Shown here: in pieces, positions 44,541-53,873 of the stretch
Numbering within the stretch: the stretch's first letter is position 1
Layout: each line of letters begins with the position of its first letter
Origin: Campylobacter sp. TTU_617
GTDB taxonomy: Bacteria; Campylobacterota; Campylobacteria; Campylobacterales; Campylobacteraceae
Assembly: GCF_016599045.1 (NCBI RefSeq)
Contig: NZ_JAENKV010000010.1
Span: forward strand, 1-54,628
Direction of reading: 5' to 3'
DNA: 54,628 nt
Position numbers and translations under genes: made by a program
Notes under the pieces: model-generated
The model's input: only the letters and a program-made list of their open reading frames with translations
Database searches by the model: none
Told to the model about the DNA's origin: nothing

Positions 44541-46382
44541 CTAAATATAATTTAAAACATTCTTTGTTAAAGAGTTAATATCAAGTTGTAATTCTTTTTC
44601 TATATCAAAAAGTTTTCCATGTTCTATAAATTTATCTTTATATTCAAAACTGATAAGTTTAATATTTAAATCATTTTCTTGTATAAAAGTATTCAATAAA
44701 CTTCCTACACCACCTATTTTATTATTTTCTGAAAATACAAACCATATTTTAGTTTTTTGTGCAAGTTTTTTAAGCAATTCCTCATCTAAAGGTTTAGCAA
44801 AAATTAAGTCAATTAAATTGACATTTTTTTGATTATTTTGAAGATTTTTTAAAACACACCAAGCTTTTCCAACACCTTGACCATAACCTAAAAAAGCAAT
44901 TTCACTTTCATTTTCAATGAGCCATTGAGCTTTAGCTAATTTTATTTCACATGCTTTAAATTCATTATCTAAAATAAAACTTCCTCTAGGATAGCGAAAA
45001 GCTATAGGACCTTTATGATGATAAGCATATTCCATAATTTTTATCATCATAGCCTCATCTCTTGGGGCAATAAGCGTTAAATTAGGTAAAGGTGACAAAA
45101 AGCTAATATCAAAAACTCCTTGATGAGTTTCTCCATCTTCACCTACAATTCCAGCTCTATCCATAGCAAAAATAACATTTAAATTCAAAATAGCACAATC
45201 ATGAATTATTTGATCATATGCACGCTGTAAAAAAGTACTATAGATAACTATAAAAGGTTTAAAACCTTCTTTTGCCATAGCTGCCATAGAAGTAACAGCG
45301 TGTTGTTCTGCAATAGCAACATCCCAAAATCTTTGAGGATATTTTTCTATAAGTTTATCAAGTCCGGTTCCACTAGGCATAGCAGCAGTAACTCCGACTA
45401 TATTTTCATATTTATCTGCTAACTCTAGTAAATTTTGGCTAAAAATTTCGGTAGCACTTTTTTTATCTTGTTTTTTAATACTTTCTCCATTTTCTATATT
45501 AAAAGCACTTACTCCATGCCACTTAGCATGTCTTCCTTCGGCTAAAGAATAACCTTTGCCTTTTATAGTTTGTGCATGAATAACACAAGGTTTTTTTATA
45601 AGTTTTGCTTGTTTTAAAGCACTAATAAGCTCATTTAAATTATGTCCATTAATCGGACCTATATATTCAAGTCCTAATTCTTCAAATAAAAGTCCTGGAG
45701 TAATTAATTTAAAGCTTTCTTCAAAGCGTTTTGCCATATAAGTTGCACTATCTGGCAAAAAATCAAGCATTTTTTCTACTCTTTTTTTAAATTTTTGATA
45801 AAACTGCGTTGCCATTGCCTGAGAAAGATATTTAGAAATAGCTCCTATTGGCTTTGAAATACTCATTTCATTATCATTTAATATAATAACACAAGGGTAT
45901 TTTCTATCACCTAATTCATTTAAAGCCTCATATGCCATCCCAGCACTTAAAGCTCCATCTCCAATCAAAACTACCGGCAAACGATCTTCATTTTTTAATT
46001 TTATAGCCTTACAAGCTCCAATAGCCAAAGAAATCGAGGTGCTAGAATGTCCAGCAATAAAATAATCTCCTTCATTTGGTTTAGTATATCCACTAAGTCC
46101 TTTAAATTGACGTAAGGTGTGAAAAATACCTTCTTTTCCACTTAAAAGTTTATGAGCATAGGATTGGTGAGAAACATCAAAAATAAAGGGATCTTTATTA
46201 TGATCAAAAATTACATGCATTGCGATACTAAGTTCTACAACACCTAAATTTGAGCTTAAATGTCCTCCATTTTTTGAAACTACCTCTATAATTTTTTCTC
46301 TTAAATTAGAAGCAAGTTCTTCAAGTTCTTTGATATTTAAATTTTGAAGTTCTTTATGAGTATAGTACAATCTCTTACTCAT
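44541..46382 (-). CDS. dxs: 1-deoxy-D-xylulose-5-phosphate synthase
   Basis: This 613-residue thiamine-diphosphate enzyme condenses pyruvate with glyceraldehyde-3-phosphate, the first step of the non-mevalonate isoprenoid pathway. GGHLSSNLGVVELSIAMH (near 40-57) and the TPP motif VVLIGDGALSAGMAYEALN are present; the transketolase-like domain has MDRAGIVGEDGETHQGVFD (near 416). Its ATG overlaps the fliH stop by 8 bp, so it is at the end of the fliFGH operon. Confidence 0.97.
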   Translation of the reverse strand: MSKRLYYTHKELQNLNIKELEELASNLREKIIEVVSKNGGHLSSNLGVVELSIAMHVIFDHNKDPFIFDVSHQSYAHKLLSGKEGIFHTLRQFKGLSGYTKPNEGDYFIAGHSSTSISLAIGACKAIKLKNEDRLPVVLIGDGALSAGMAYEALNELGDRKYPCVIILNDNEMSISKPIGAISKYLSQAMATQFYQKFKKRVEKMLDFLPDSATYMAKRFEESFKLITPGLLFEELGLEYIGPINGHNLNELISALKQAKLIKKPCVIHAQTIKGKGYSLAEGRHAKWHGVSAFNIENGESIKKQDKKSATEIFSQNLLELADKYENIVGVTAAMPSGTGLDKLIEKYPQRFWDVAIAEQHAVTSMAAMAKEGFKPFIVIYSTFLQRAYDQIIHDCAILNLNVIFAMDRAGIVGEDGETHQGVFDISFLSPLPNLTLIAPRDEAMMIKIMEYAYHHKGPIAFRYPRGSFILDNEFKACEIKLAKAQWLIENESEIAFLGYGQGVGKAWCVLKNLQNNQKNVNLIDLIFAKPLDEELLKKLAQKTKIWFVFSENNKIGGVGSLLNTFIQENDLNIKLISFEYKDKFIEHGKLFDIEKELQLDINSLTKNVLNYI

Positions 46383-47196
46383 TATTAATCATTCTTTTAA
46401 TTTTTTCTAATCTTTGATTGAGACTTGATTCTATATTTCCTAAATCACTTAGTATTACAACACTTCCTTTAGAAATTGCATCATCTAAAGTAATTTTAAT
46501 ATTAAGATCATTTTTAAATTCAGATTTTAAATAATCATAATCATTGCAATTTACTCTAATATCTATTTCTCCAGCACCTTTTAATTCTGAAATCAAATCT
46601 TTTGCTAAAGAATAAGCAATTTTAGAAGAATTATCCTCTACTTCTTTTAAAATTACTTCTTTGGCAATATCAATTGCAGTATCTGCTAATTCTTTTTTAT
46701 TTTTTTCTATAAATGAATCTAAATTTTTACTTGCCTCATCAAGTTTTAAAATACTTTTTAAATACCTTTCTTTTAATTCATTTAATTCCTTTTCAAATTC
46801 CATTTTAGCATTATTATAACCTTCTTGTGTAAATTTTTCTTTTGCATTTTCAAGTTCAGAATTTAGGCGATTGTTAAATTCATTTTCTTGATTTTCAATT
46901 TGCATTTGGAGTTTAATAATATTACTTGACATTTCATCTGTTTTTTTAAGCAAATCCTCTACAAAACTTGGTTGAAAATCAATTTGTTTTTCTTCGGTAG
47001 TTTCATTATCTTTTAAAATAGTCTGAGTTTGCTCTTCTTTAAAGGCTATTTCATTCTCATTTTTAATTTCATTATTTGTATTGATATGAGATTTTTCTTG
47101 TTCGTTGTTAAATTCGGATATAACTTTAAATCTGTAACCTTCAACAACATGTTGTTCATTATCTTTTTTAGAAATTACATTACTACGATTTGTCAT
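46375..47196 (-). CDS. fliH: Flagellar assembly protein FliH
   Basis: This 273-residue protein controls the export ATPase FliI. It has a Glu/Asn-rich N-terminal region (1-100), a long coiled coil (about 95-190; KMEFEKELNELKERYLKS), and a conserved C-terminal domain (ELKGAGEIDIRVNCNDYDYL then GSVVILSDLGNIESSLNQRL). The gene starts 7 bp after the fliG stop and overlaps dxs at its end. Confidence 0.93.
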   Translation of the reverse strand: MTNRSNVISKKDNEQHVVEGYRFKVISEFNNEQEKSHINTNNEIKNENEIAFKEEQTQTILKDNETTEEKQIDFQPSFVEDLLKKTDEMSSNIIKLQMQIENQENEFNNRLNSELENAKEKFTQEGYNNAKMEFEKELNELKERYLKSILKLDEASKNLDSFIEKNKKELADTAIDIAKEVILKEVEDNSSKIAYSLAKDLISELKGAGEIDIRVNCNDYDYLKSEFKNDLNIKITLDDAISKGSVVILSDLGNIESSLNQRLEKIKRMINNE

Positions 47197-47203
47197 ATTA
47201 TTC

Positions 47204-48232
47204 CTATTCTATCATTTCATCTGCATCACCTGTTTGTATTAAACCTTGTTCTGCTAATTTTTGTACCACTTCAACTACTTTTCTTTGTGCTTCTTCAACA
47301 TCTTTTACTCTTACAGCTCCTAAAAATCCCATTTCTTCCAAGAATGCTTCGCTAGCTCTTGAGGACATATTAGAAAGAAATTTTTGCTTTAATTCTTCAC
47401 TTGCACCTTTTAAACCTATCATTAAATCTTTTTTATCAGCAACTTTTAAAATTTCACGAATTGCATTAGTGCTAAGTTTGCTAATATCATCAAAAGTAAA
47501 CATAAGCTCTTTAATAGTTTCAGCTAAACGCTCATCACTTTGCTCAATATAAGTAATGGTAGATTTACTTGCTTTTTGTCCTAAGCGATTGAGTACTTCA
47601 GCTACAGCTCTTGGACCACCTACCTCAACTTTATAAGAAGTAAGACTTTCAAGCTTGCTTTCAAGTACTGCAGAAACTCTTTTAATAATACTTGGAGAAA
47701 TATCACCAAGATTTGCCATTCTAATTACAACTTCAGCTCTTAACTCATCACTAAAATACTCTAAAGTTTCAGCTGCATGGATCGAGTCCATATGAGCCAA
47801 AATAAGAGCAATAGTCTGTGGATGTTCTTTTGTGATAAAATCAGCAAGTTGTTGTGGTTTAATTTGCGCCAAATAAGCAAAATTCTGGTTATTCTCCATA
47901 CTTTTAGTAAGTTTTTCGAGAATTTTATTGGCAATATCTGGACCAAAGGTGCGGAAAAGTATTTCTTTTGCATATTCTAAACCACCGCTTTTTATATATT
48001 GATTTGATTGAAGTAAGGTATAAAATTCTTCTAAAACTGCTGTAGCTACAGATCTATCAACATTTTTTGCCATAGCTATATATCTTGAAATTTCAGTAAT
48101 AACATCAATTTCCATATGCGAAAAGACAGCCGTTGTAGCATCTTCTCCGAGCTGAATTAAGAAAATAGCTACTTTTTCAGGCATAGATAAATCATCATAA
48201 ATCATTTTTTGTTCTTCACTAAGCTTTATCAT
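47204..48232 (-). CDS. fliG: Flagellar motor switch protein FliG
   Basis: This 342-residue C-ring protein transmits stator torque. The N-terminal domain binds FliF; the middle domain has the EHPQTIALILAHM motif (EHPQT, near 127-140); the C-terminal domain has LMFTFDDISKLS and IREILKVADKKDLMIGLKGA with the charged residues that face MotA. I chose the ATG at 48232, overlapping the fliF TGA; a GTG one codon earlier is in frame. AAGGATA is the ribosome site. Confidence 0.97.
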   Translation of the reverse strand: MIKLSEEQKMIYDDLSMPEKVAIFLIQLGEDATTAVFSHMEIDVITEISRYIAMAKNVDRSVATAVLEEFYTLLQSNQYIKSGGLEYAKEILFRTFGPDIANKILEKLTKSMENNQNFAYLAQIKPQQLADFITKEHPQTIALILAHMDSIHAAETLEYFSDELRAEVVIRMANLGDISPSIIKRVSAVLESKLESLTSYKVEVGGPRAVAEVLNRLGQKASKSTITYIEQSDERLAETIKELMFTFDDISKLSTNAIREILKVADKKDLMIGLKGASEELKQKFLSNMSSRASEAFLEEMGFLGAVRVKDVEEAQRKVVEVVQKLAEQGLIQTGDADEMIE

Positions 48233-49911
48233 CACATATCCTTTTCGCTAAATTCAGAATCATTTTGAACTAAATTTTGAAGCAAAGCGGCAATTTCTTC
48301 ACTTTTATCATTTACAATTCCTCTTAATTTTTCAAGTAAAACTTCGTATTGGATAGAATCTTCATTAAAATTATCACCAAAACCAAGTTGTTCTTCAACT
48401 TTTTTCCTTGCCGCATTGAATTTCTCAATAGCATCTTCTGCTTCATCTAATACCAAACCAGGAGCTTGTTGTTGCTCTTCTGGGGTTGCATCTTCGAGCA
48501 TTTTTTGCATAAATGGTCCAATAACTTTTTTGTAAAAGATAAAAAGTAAAATAGCTGCAATAAAATATTTAACAGGTGGGATAAATGGCTCGATAAAACG
48601 TGAATAAAAAGTTCTAACTTTACTTTCCACTTTAACAGATTCACGATGAAAAGGTAAATTTCTAACTACAACAATATCGCCTCTTGCAGCATTATAATTA
48701 ATAGCACTTTGTACCAAACTTTCTATATTTCTAAGTTCTACATCGCTTAAAGGCACATACTCATTTTGAACATTACCATTTTGATCAACAACCTCTTTAT
48801 ATTTTCCATCAATTGCAACAGCTGCTGAAGTTCTAATAATAGTGGCAAATTGTTTTTTAGTATTAGTTATTGTTTTAGATAATTCATTATTAGTTGTTAC
48901 TTGATTCTTTTTATAAAGCTCTGTTTGACCTTTATTATCAAGCCCTTGAACTGGACCTATATTAGATACAGCACCTGGAACTCCTTGAATTTCTGGTTCT
49001 TTTCTACCTTCTCTTTGTTCTTCCAAGGTTTGCTCACTTCTAACTATAGGGTTTGGATCATAAATTTCACTTTGAGATTCTTTTTTAGAAAAATCAAAAT
49101 CTATATTTACATTAACTTCTATTTTATCAGTTCCGCCAGCAAAAGGAGCTAAAGTTGATATAATTTTTTCTTCTAATTCTCTTTCTTGATCTCTTTTATA
49201 TCTAACTTGTGCAGCAATTACATCACTCTCATAAGCTTCTAGTTCATCCAAAGGAGCTCCACTTTGATCACTAATTCTTACATTTTCTTTGGTAAGCTTT
49301 GGAACTGCAGCTGAAATAATATTTTTTATCCCATCAATTTGTTTTCTTGTAAGTTTTAAACCTTCTTTAATATTAAGTACAACAGAAGCAGTGGGTGGAG
49401 TTTGTCTTTCAGTAAAAACACTCTCTTTCGGAAAAGCTATATGCACAACCGCTGATCTTATAGGTTCTAAAGTTTCAATAGTTCTAGCAAGTTCTCCTTC
49501 AATTGCTCTTTGATATTTAACTTTTTGTTCTTCATTGGTGGCACCAAATTGTTGTTGGTCAAAAGCTTCAAAACCTACACGACTATCCTTAATAAGGCCT
49601 TCAGATGCAATAATCATCCTTTGTCTATAAACCTGATCTTGGGGAACTAAAATTGTATTTTCATTTTGCAAACGATAAGGAACACCATTTTGCTCCAATT
49701 TTGAAACAATAGCAGCAGATGAACTTGGTTTTACATTTTCAACCAAAATAGCATAGCCATCTGAAGTAGCACTTCCTGAGTTACGATATAAACTTAAAAA
49801 AACTAAAAATCCAACCACTACAACAATAGAAGCTGCTATAACTATACGTTGTTTACGGCTTAAATTTTGATAAAGTTGTCCAATTTGATGGAACATATTT
49901 TTAAAATCCAT
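48232..49911 (-). CDS. fliF: Flagellar MS-ring protein FliF
   Basis: This 559-residue protein forms the basal-body ring in the inner membrane. Helix 1 is near 23-43 (IVIAASIVVVVGFLVFLSLY) and helix 2 near 445-465. Periplasmic ring-building motifs (RAIEGELARTIETLEPIRSA near 120; EKVNVNIDFD-like segment near 260) lie between, and the C-terminal tail binds FliG. I chose the ATG at 49911 after GAGG; the frame has an in-frame TTG at 49923. In C. jejuni hisC precedes it; here only 117 bp separate it from the chorismate mutase gene. Confidence 0.96.
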   Translation of the reverse strand: MDFKNMFHQIGQLYQNLSRKQRIVIAASIVVVVGFLVFLSLYRNSGSATSDGYAILVENVKPSSSAAIVSKLEQNGVPYRLQNENTILVPQDQVYRQRMIIASEGLIKDSRVGFEAFDQQQFGATNEEQKVKYQRAIEGELARTIETLEPIRSAVVHIAFPKESVFTERQTPPTASVVLNIKEGLKLTRKQIDGIKNIISAAVPKLTKENVRISDQSGAPLDELEAYESDVIAAQVRYKRDQERELEEKIISTLAPFAGGTDKIEVNVNIDFDFSKKESQSEIYDPNPIVRSEQTLEEQREGRKEPEIQGVPGAVSNIGPVQGLDNKGQTELYKKNQVTTNNELSKTITNTKKQFATIIRTSAAVAIDGKYKEVVDQNGNVQNEYVPLSDVELRNIESLVQSAINYNAARGDIVVVRNLPFHRESVKVESKVRTFYSRFIEPFIPPVKYFIAAILLFIFYKKVIGPFMQKMLEDATPEEQQQAPGLVLDEAEDAIEKFNAARKKVEEQLGFGDNFNEDSIQYEVLLEKLRGIVNDKSEEIAALLQNLVQNDSEFSEKDM

Positions 49912-49961
49912 ATGCAACCTCAATAAATTTACAAATAACTATTCATTTATCTAAACTGAAA

Positions 49962-49967
49962 ATTATA
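49962..49967 (-). promoter_or_regulatory. -10 box for fliF
   Basis: The minus strand reads TATAAT about 50 bases before the fliF ATG, in the 117-bp gap left between the chorismate mutase gene and fliF. With hisC absent this may be the main promoter of fliFGH-dxs. Confidence 0.45.
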
Positions 49968-50028
49968 TTACAAAAATTTAAAAAATAATTTTATTGTATC
50001 AAAAATCAATTAAGAGTTTAATAAAATC

Positions 50029-50292
50029 TTAATCTAAATTTTGTATTTGTTTTGATATTATAAAAATTTCTTTATAAATACTTTTAATCATTTTTGCATC
50101 TAAAAATTTATATTTAGTATTTTTAAGACGCTCTAAAATATCTTCCTCTCTTTTAAAATCACAAATCTCCTTAGCCTTACTCTGTTTTATCTTGCCTATT
50201 TTTTTAACATAAGACATTCTTTTATCAAGTAAATATAAAATTTTATCATCTAAAGTATCAATTTTTGCTCTTAAGTCATTTAAATCTTGCAT
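50029..50292 (-). CDS. Stand-alone chorismate mutase (pheA reduced to its AroQ domain)
   Basis: This 87-residue protein matches only the N-terminal chorismate mutase domain of Campylobacter PheA, which is about four times longer because it also carries prephenate dehydratase and ACT domains. Compared with E. coli P-protein, the active-site set is kept: Arg8, Arg25, Lys36, Asp45, Arg48, Glu49, Ser80 and Gln84. The frame stops three residues after Gln84. It should convert chorismate to prephenate; phenylpyruvate formation is lost here. It overlaps the upstream HAD gene by 13 bp. hisC, its usual downstream neighbour, is gone. Confidence 0.88.
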   Translation of the reverse strand: MQDLNDLRAKIDTLDDKILYLLDKRMSYVKKIGKIKQSKAKEICDFKREEDILERLKNTKYKFLDAKMIKSIYKEIFIISKQIQNLD

Positions 50293-51047
50293 TTTAAATC
50301 CTCTAAAAATTCTAAAACGCTAGGATAAATTTTATCAAGTAAGTTTATATTAATTCCTTTAGTATCACTAATTTTACCGCTTAAAACCAAAATACATTTC
50401 ATATTTAAACTCTTAGCTTTTACTAAATCTCCTATAAAATCATCACTTATAATACAAACATCCTTAAAACTAATTTTTTGATTTTGTTTTTGAATAAGCC
50501 TTAAAGCTTCTTTATAAAAAGATAAACTAGGCTTTCCAACTACTTCATACTTAAAATTTATAGCATTTTTAAGCATAGCCATAATACTACCTATACCTGG
50601 ATAAAGCCTATTATCTTTTTTATAAATACTTGTTTCATGCATGGCAATTACTTTAATATCTTTTTTAATAAGTTCTATCATGCTAGCAAAATCTTTAAAT
50701 TTAAAATCATCATAACTAGAAATCAATAAAGCTTCAGGATGATTAAAATCAATTTTATAACCTAAAATTTCAAGATTTTGTAAAAATTCAATAGCCCCAA
50801 AAGCTGCAATCTTACAAGGTTTTAAAAGATCTTTTAAAACACAGAAAGGATCAATATAAGCATTATCTTTAATAGCTAAACCTTTTTGCCTTAAAATTTG
50901 CAAAAAATCAAGCTTTTTTGTGTTATTAGTAATGATAATATAAGGTATATTTTGTAAATTTAAAAAACTAATTAATTCTTTAGCACCAGAAATTAAAGTT
51001 TTGTCTTTATCTGATAGTAAAGTGCCTTGAACATCTAAAAAAAACAT
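50280..51047 (-). CDS. HAD-superfamily (class IIA-like) protein with altered motif 1
   Basis: This 255-residue protein has the HAD fold: motif 1 reads FLDVQGTLL (residues 3-11), motif 2 IIITNNTKK (near 57), a Lys in the EVVGKPSLSFYKEA motif (near 175), and motif 4 IISDDFIGDLVKAKS (near 200). Motif 1 has Gln where phosphatases have the second Asp (DxDGT); that Asp is the usual acid/base, so phosphatase activity may be weak or absent. By position it is Cj0315; the same change may be general in the genus. It overlaps the chorismate mutase gene and follows lysA. Confidence 0.82.
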   Translation of the reverse strand: MFFLDVQGTLLSDKDKTLISGAKELISFLNLQNIPYIIITNNTKKLDFLQILRQKGLAIKDNAYIDPFCVLKDLLKPCKIAAFGAIEFLQNLEILGYKIDFNHPEALLISSYDDFKFKDFASMIELIKKDIKVIAMHETSIYKKDNRLYPGIGSIMAMLKNAINFKYEVVGKPSLSFYKEALRLIQKQNQKISFKDVCIISDDFIGDLVKAKSLNMKCILVLSGKISDTKGININLLDKIYPSVLEFLEDLKCKI

Positions 51048-51051
51048 TTTT

Positions 51052-52260
51052 TTAATCTTTTAAAAATTTTTCCTCTAAAGCTATTTGATCTTCAAAAGTC
51101 TCTCTTTGGCGTATCATTCTTACTTTGCCTTCTTCTAAAGCTAGCTCACAAACACGATTTCTAGTATTATAATTACTACTCATACTAAATCCATAAGCAC
51201 CCGTATCTTTAATCACTAAAATATCGCCACTTTGTGTTTGTTCTAACAATCTATCTTTTGCAAAAAAATCTCCACTTTCGCAAATTCCACCTACAATATC
51301 ACAAAGACTTTTTTCTCCTTGATTGTAAGGCATAATAATTTCGTGATATGCTTCATATAAACTAGGGCGTATTAAATCATTCATTGCCCCATCTACTATC
51401 ACAAAACGTTTTGTCTTATTATATTTTTCATAAAGAATAGAGCAAACAAACTCTCCACTTTTTGCCACTAAAAAACGACCCGGTTCCATTCCTATAGTTA
51501 CATCAAGTCCATTAAGTTTTGCCAAAATTCCTTGTGCATATGAATAAAGATCTGGTTTTAAATCATCTTTTTCATAAGCAACACCAAGTCCTCCGCCTAT
51601 ATCAAAAAATTTAATATCAATTTTTAAAGCTTTTAATTCTCTTACAAGTTTTGCAACAATTTCTGCAGCTTCATAAACAGGAGAAAGATCTAAAAGTTGA
51701 GATCCTATATGAAAATGTATTCCTATAGGATCTAAGTAAGAAGATTTCTTAGCATAAAGATACATTTTTTTAGCCTGCTCTAACTCTACTCCAAACTTAT
51801 TTTCATTCAATCCAGTAGAAATATAAGGATGGGTTTTTGCATCTACATCAGGATTAACACGAATACTAATTCTTGCTTTTATATCAAGTTTTTTGGCTAC
51901 TTTTTCTAAAAGTAGCATTTCAGCTTCACTTTCTAAATTAATATATAATATATCATAATTTAAAGCTTCTTTAAGTTCTTCTTCGGTTTTTGCTACACCG
52001 CTAAAAATAATCTTATAAGGTTTAGCGCCTGCTCTTAAAGCTCTTTTTACTTCTCCTATACTCACACAATCAAAACCACTATCAAGTTTGATTAGCATTT
52101 GCAAAAGACTTAAATTAGAATTAGCTTTTAGGGCATAAAAAATTTGAGATTTTCTTGCCTTAAAAACTTCTTTAAGTTCTAAAAAATTCTTCTTTATTTC
52201 ATCAAAATTATAAATATAAAAAGGAGTATGAAACTCATCTCTTAACTTTTTATAATCCAT
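51052..52260 (-). CDS. lysA: Diaminopimelate decarboxylase
   Basis: This 402-residue PLP enzyme makes L-lysine from meso-diaminopimelate, the last step of the pathway. The PLP lysine is in IFYALKANSNLSLL (near 43), GIHFHIGSQLLDLSP (near 190) and FDIGGGLGVAYEKDDL (near 227) bind phosphate, and the dimer Cys is in GGICESGDFFAKDR (near 334). The gene begins 9 bp after lptG and ends 4 bp before the HAD gene, all leftward. Lysine synthesis is thus kept where aromatic synthesis is trimmed. Confidence 0.97.
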   Translation of the reverse strand: MDYKKLRDEFHTPFYIYNFDEIKKNFLELKEVFKARKSQIFYALKANSNLSLLQMLIKLDSGFDCVSIGEVKRALRAGAKPYKIIFSGVAKTEEELKEALNYDILYINLESEAEMLLLEKVAKKLDIKARISIRVNPDVDAKTHPYISTGLNENKFGVELEQAKKMYLYAKKSSYLDPIGIHFHIGSQLLDLSPVYEAAEIVAKLVRELKALKIDIKFFDIGGGLGVAYEKDDLKPDLYSYAQGILAKLNGLDVTIGMEPGRFLVAKSGEFVCSILYEKYNKTKRFVIVDGAMNDLIRPSLYEAYHEIIMPYNQGEKSLCDIVGGICESGDFFAKDRLLEQTQSGDILVIKDTGAYGFSMSSNYNTRNRVCELALEEGKVRMIRQRETFEDQIALEEKFLKD

Positions 52261-52269
52261 TTCAACCCT

Positions 52270-53328
52270 TTAACGATTTTTATAATACATAAACATTGCA
52301 AACAATGCCAAAAGTATAATAGGCAAGATAATGCCAAATTCAGTTAAAATAACCCCATTTTCGCTCAATCTTGTAAGTAAAAATAATATACCCCAAACAC
52401 CAAAACTAATGATAAAAAATATAAAACTTACAAAAGCTAAATTAAAAAACCTAGCTGTTATAGGAAAAAAATAATACATAATAAGCATTAAAAAAGGTGC
52501 AAAAAGAGGCGTAAAAACTAATTTATAAAGAGAGATTTTTATAGAATGCAAACTAATACCTTGCTCTTTAAATAAAAACAATCCCTCTAATGCATCTTTA
52601 ATAGAATAATCACTATTATTTGCCACACTTTCAATAATTTTTGGCTTAAAACCTTCTAAAGTTCTTAGATCTTTAAATTCTTCATTTTGTAATCCTTTAC
52701 CACTTACATTGTATTCATTTGGCAACAATGTCAAACTTCCTTCTTTTAAAGTCCAAGAATCATTACTAAAAAAAGCTTTTTTTGCAACAATAAATGAGGT
52801 TAAATTAAGATCTTTGGTATTAAAAATTTTAATATCCTCAACCTCATTTTGAGTACTTTTAACCTTATCAATATAAATTAGATCATCATTAAATTTTAAA
52901 AAAACTCCACTACCTTGTTTGATTAAAGCACCATTTTTAATAATATTTCTTTTATAATCATTAGCATAAGCAAATGAAGTGAAATTAAGCCCTATAAAAA
53001 TAAAACAAAAAAATAAAGCCCATAAAAAAGGAAAAAGAATGACTAAATTTTTACTCAATCCCAATGCATAAAAACTTACAAATTCATTGCTTCTAATCAT
53101 ATTAACTAAACTTAAAATTAAAGCAAAAATTAAAGAGATCGGCAAAAGATAAAATATAGCACTACAAGCTAAAAAAAATACATAAAGCAAATCTAAATTT
53201 GCAGAATTAGGTAAATCTTTAAAATTTAATAAAAGATCAATACAAACAAAAAAACAAAGTAAAGATAAAAAAATAATAAAAAAATTTTTTAGATAAATTC
53301 CTGAAATAAAACGAAAAAAAATCCACAT
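52270..53328 (-). CDS. lptG: LptF/LptG family permease (lipooligosaccharide export)
   Basis: This 352-residue protein has six membrane segments: three near the N-terminus (about 12-32, 50-75, 92-115), a periplasmic beta-jellyroll-like domain (about 130-230), and three near the C-terminus (about 265-350). The layout is that of LptF/LptG, the permeases that with LptB extract LOS from the inner membrane. SLIFALILSLVNMIRSNEFV is the conserved coupling region. Which of F or G it is cannot be fixed from one copy; position matches Cj0313. Its ATG overlaps the pth stop by 1 bp. Confidence 0.82.
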   Translation of the reverse strand: MWIFFRFISGIYLKNFFIIFLSLLCFFVCIDLLLNFKDLPNSANLDLLYVFFLACSAIFYLLPISLIFALILSLVNMIRSNEFVSFYALGLSKNLVILFPFLWALFFCFIFIGLNFTSFAYANDYKRNIIKNGALIKQGSGVFLKFNDDLIYIDKVKSTQNEVEDIKIFNTKDLNLTSFIVAKKAFFSNDSWTLKEGSLTLLPNEYNVSGKGLQNEEFKDLRTLEGFKPKIIESVANNSDYSIKDALEGLFLFKEQGISLHSIKISLYKLVFTPLFAPFLMLIMYYFFPITARFFNLAFVSFIFFIISFGVWGILFLLTRLSENGVILTEFGIILPIILLALFAMFMYYKNR

Positions 53329-53873
53329 TATAAAACTTTTAAACTATATTTTGAAGCAATATAAGCTATATCATTTGAATCAATAAGTTCAAATAAAGCA
53401 TTTTTTGTATGATCTAAAACTTTATCTAAAATTATTTTTTCGTCTTTATTAAATTTAGATAAAACAAATTCTTTAATATTATTTGATCTTCCAATACCAA
53501 TACGCACACGTTCATAGTCATTAGAACAAAGTTCATCTATGCTTTTAAGACCATTATGACCACCGCTACTTCCTGCTTTTTTAAATCTTAAAGATCCAAG
53601 TTTAAGATCAATATCATCATGAATAACTATAATTCTTTGACATTTATAAAAATCTTTAACAGCTTTTACGCTTAAACCGGAATTATTCATATAAGTATTT
53701 GGTTTTAAAAATAAAGAAGAGCCTATTTTATATAACTCTCCTTTAAATTTAGTATTTGAAATTTGTAAGAAATTGTAATTTTTAAGAATTAAATCAATAA
53801 GCATAAATCCGACATTATGTCTTGTATCCTTATAAGCATCTCCTATATTGCCAAGTCCTACAACTAAGATCAC
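53328..53873 (-). CDS. pth: Peptidyl-tRNA hydrolase
   Basis: This 181-residue enzyme frees tRNA from stalled peptidyl-tRNA. [20 protein letters not shown] opens it with the catalytic His near 20 and Asn in the PNTYMNNSG segment (near 58-66); [20 protein letters not shown] and [10 protein letters not shown] are family motifs. The start is a GTG at 53873 overlapping the rplY stop by 4 bp. rplY-pth is a conserved pair. Confidence 0.97.
   Translation of the reverse strand: MILVVGLGNIGDAYKDTRHNVGFMLIDLILKNYNFLQISNTKFKGELYKIGSSLFLKPNTYMNNSGLSVKAVKDFYKCQRIIVIHDDIDLKLGSLRFKKAGSSGGHNGLKSIDELCSNDYERVRIGIGRSNNIKEFVLSKFNKDEKIILDKVLDHTKNALFELIDSNDIAYIASKYSLKVL

Noticed and set aside
47029-47552. Two overlapping plus-strand frames opposite fliH/fliG
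   Set aside because: Antisense shadows rich in Leu/Phe/Ser; the minus-strand products are clearly FliH and FliG.
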